Notes under the pieces: model-generated
Told to the model about the DNA's origin: nothing
Databases searched by the model: none
Seen by the model: the letters and a program-made list of their open reading frames with translations, nothing else
Part shown: positions 45,221 through 46,775 of the stretch, piece after piece
How the letters are laid out: the number at the start of each line of letters is the position of its first letter
How positions within the stretch are numbered: the stretch's first letter is position 1
Program-made: the position numbers and the translations under genes
Assembly: GCF_052113705.1 (NCBI RefSeq)
Contig: NZ_JBGQOG010000026.1
Span: 1 to 46,775 of the forward strand
Direction: 5' to 3'
DNA length: 46,775 nt
Source: JBGQOG01 sp052113705
GTDB lineage: Bacteria; Pseudomonadota; Alphaproteobacteria; Rhodobacterales; Rhodobacteraceae

Positions 45221-45268
45221 CCGGGGGCGCTGCCCCCGGACCCCCGGGATATTTTCAATCAGGCAAAG
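45221..45268 (+). repeat. Hairpin repeat copy 3, reversed between two permease genes
   Basis: The hairpin CCGGGGGC...GCCCCCGG (45221-45228 with 45232-45239) is followed on the plus strand by ACCCCCGGGATATTTTCAATC and AGGCAAAGG. It is the same element as at 1405 and 4031 but points opposite to both flanking genes. As a terminator it would stop plus-strand (antisense) transcription, not the operon. Confidence 0.75.
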
Positions 45269-45279
45269 GCGGCGAGCCG

Positions 45280-46530
45280 TCAGCCCAGTTTCAGATTGTC
45301 GATGCCGACGAGACGGTCGTAGAGCCAGTAGAGGATCAGCACGCCGAAGAGGAGAAGACCGGCGAGAGCAGCGGCGAGCGACCAGTTCAGCGACTTTTGC
45401 ATGTGGAAGGCGATCAGGTTCGAGACCAACTGGCCATCGGCGCCGCCGACCAGCGCGGGGGTGATGTAATAGCCCACCGCGAGGATGAAGACGAGGAGCG
45501 CGCCCGCGCCGATCCCCGGCAGGGTCTGCGGCAGATAGATGCGGCGGAAGGCGGTCCAGCTGGTGGCGCCGAGGCTGCGGGCCGCGCGCACATAGCTGGG
45601 CGGGATCGGCCGCATCACCGAATAGAGCGGCAGCACCATGAAGGGCAGCAGGATATGCGTCATCGCGATGATGGTGCCGATCTGGTTGTACATCATCTGG
45701 ATGCGGCCATCCTCGCCGATGATGCCCAGCGCCACCAGAATGTCATTCACCACGCCCTGACTTTGCAGCAGCACCATCCAGGAGGTGGTGCGCACCAGAA
45801 GCGAGGTCCAGAACGGCAGCAGCACCAGGATCATCAGCAGGTTGGATTTGGCCATCGGCAGGATCGCCAGCAGATGCGCGATCGGAAAGGCGAGGATCAG
45901 GCAGCAGCAGGTGATCAGGAGCGAAAGCGCGAAGGTGCGGGTGAACAGGAGCTTGTAGATCGCCTGCCCCTCATCGACCTTCACGATCTCGCCCTGGGCA
46001 TTATGCGTGAGGTCGAGCGCGGCGAGGTAGAAATCCGCCGTATAGGCATGCGAGGCACCGCGCATCACCTGCCACAATGCCGGATCGCCCCATTTGGCAT
46101 CAATGGCCAGAAGCGCGTCCTTGTAGGGCGGGGTCAGGTTGTCCGCCTTGCGGGCCGAGCCGGTGAACAGGCTGCGCGTGCCGGAATAATCATAGTTGAT
46201 CCGGGTCCCGGCAGAGCCTGCGGTCTTGTCGTTCTTCATCGTGACCAGATCGGCGGCGAGGGCGGCATAGGCCGTCTCGTCGATCTCGGACCCGGCGGGA
46301 TGTTCGTCAAACCATTTCCCCAGCGCCGGAGCGGCCGAGGAGAAGCTGTCATTGTAGATCGACTGCCAGAGCATCTGGCCGATGGGAAACACAAAGCTGA
46401 TCAGCACGAAGAGGAACAGCGGCGCCACCAGCGTCAGGGCGCGGCGCTTGGCGCGGCGCTGCGAGTGGGCGAGCGCTTCTTTCAGCGGCATCCCGTCAGC
46501 AGTGGTCAGCGGGGCGGTCATATCGGTCAT
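45280..46530 (-). CDS. ABC transporter permease, PotB-type with large loop
   Basis: The 416-residue permease of a PotABCD-like system has its first membrane helix at LTLVAPLFLFVLISFVF. An extracytoplasmic stretch of about 140 residues follows, then five more helices with the EAA loop near YVRAARSLGATSWTAFRRIYLP. PotB of E. coli is about 285 residues, so the extra length is in the first loop. Three close ATGs exist. ATG 46530 is chosen because AAAGGA lies 6 nt before it. The ATPase and binding-protein genes are expected upstream, beyond the contig end. Confidence 0.9.
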   Translation of the reverse strand: MTDMTAPLTTADGMPLKEALAHSQRRAKRRALTLVAPLFLFVLISFVFPIGQMLWQSIYNDSFSSAAPALGKWFDEHPAGSEIDETAYAALAADLVTMKNDKTAGSAGTRINYDYSGTRSLFTGSARKADNLTPPYKDALLAIDAKWGDPALWQVMRGASHAYTADFYLAALDLTHNAQGEIVKVDEGQAIYKLLFTRTFALSLLITCCCLILAFPIAHLLAILPMAKSNLLMILVLLPFWTSLLVRTTSWMVLLQSQGVVNDILVALGIIGEDGRIQMMYNQIGTIIAMTHILLPFMVLPLYSVMRPIPPSYVRAARSLGATSWTAFRRIYLPQTLPGIGAGALLVFILAVGYYITPALVGGADGQLVSNLIAFHMQKSLNWSLAAALAGLLLFGVLILYWLYDRLVGIDNLKLG

Positions 46531-46658
46531 CATCGGTCCTTTGACACCGGGCGGCAGATGTGGGGGCAGCGTCCCCCAGAGGGGTGCGGGCTCAGCCTCA
46601 TCTGCGCGGGTCGACATGGGTCAGGGGTGCCCTGCCGCGGGGGTGGTGCGGCGGTGGC

Positions 46659-46775
46659 GGGGGGGGGGGGGGGGGGTGTCCCCCCCCCCCCCCACCTCCC
46701 CCCCCCCCCCCCACCCCCCCCCCCCCCCCCCCCCCCCCCACCCCCCCCACCCCCCCCCCCCCACCCCCCCCCCCC
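46659..46775. other. Poly-G/poly-C contig end, probable artefact
   Basis: A run of 18 G, then TGT, then a run of 14 C and more than 80 further bases that are nearly all C with a few A and T. A clean G-then-C snapback followed by homopolymer is unlike the rest of the window. It is best read as unreliable sequence at a contig terminus. Confidence 0.8.

Noticed and set aside
45184..45258. 25-residue N-terminal extension of the PotC-type permease
   Set aside because: It is encoded by the hairpin repeat and lacks a ribosome-binding site; ATG 45183 has AAGGAG at the right distance.
46659..46693. G-quadruplex or regulatory G-tract
   Set aside because: The tract merges into a homopolymer contig end with a snapback layout, so biology should not be read from it.

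Overview
The window comes from a GC-rich alphaproteobacterium, most likely of the family Rhodobacteraceae (Rhodobacterales). The evidence is the housekeeping gene content and gene orders (ftsY with yciB, dac-tmk-holB-tatD, a MoxR/DUF58/SpoIIM/RDD cluster), a DUF2842 membrane protein, a GTTC-N7-GTTC LexA box upstream of uvrD, and an array of hairpins with a CCTCCTCCC loop like the CcsR/'cuckoo' small RNAs of Rhodobacter sphaeroides. No prophage, insertion sequence or CRISPR array is visible. The right end (about 46659-46775) is nearly pure G then C and looks like a low-quality contig end.

Layout. 1-395: six hairpins, read as three two-hairpin cuckoo-type RNAs, followed by rlmJ (396-1178). 1405-6487: minus-strand uvrD (with SOS box), folE2 and metZ, with two copies of a terminator-like repeat. 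6709-8352: plus-strand alpha/beta hydrolase and glutathione transferase, with a strong terminator. 8455-11540: minus-strand ftsY, a small ORF, a DMT exporter and yciB as one probable operon. 11724-13465: AlkB-type hydroxylase and a small secreted protein. 13571-18213: xseA (minus), then purD, purA and a DUF2842 protein (plus). 18383-21226: one very large acidic Ala/Glu-rich protein. 21370-24686: thiN, a second DMT exporter (minus) and sdaA. 24783-24872: tRNA-Ser(UGA). 25309-32052: seven minus-strand genes of the MoxR/DUF58 membrane cluster, the first broken by an amber codon. 32393-36627: sbcD-sbcC. 36959-43640: SPOR lipoprotein, D,D-carboxypeptidase, tmk, holB, tatD, a metallo-beta-lactamase-fold hydrolase and an AEC transporter. 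43648-44184: a GNAT acetyltransferase. 44272-46530: two PotB/PotC-type ABC permeases.

Most of this is chromosomal core: DNA repair (uvrD, xseA, sbcCD), purine synthesis (purD, purA), cofactor synthesis (folE2, thiN), methionine synthesis (metZ), membrane targeting (ftsY), cell wall (D,D-carboxypeptidase, SPOR protein) and replication (tmk, holB). The points of most interest are the cuckoo-RNA array with one invariant 12-nt loop on six different self-complementary stems, the nonsense codon in the DUF805 gene heading a poorly understood seven-gene membrane operon, the 947-residue protein with recognisable ends and a low-complexity middle, the SOS box, and a three-copy intergenic hairpin repeat of which one copy lies reversed inside the permease operon.
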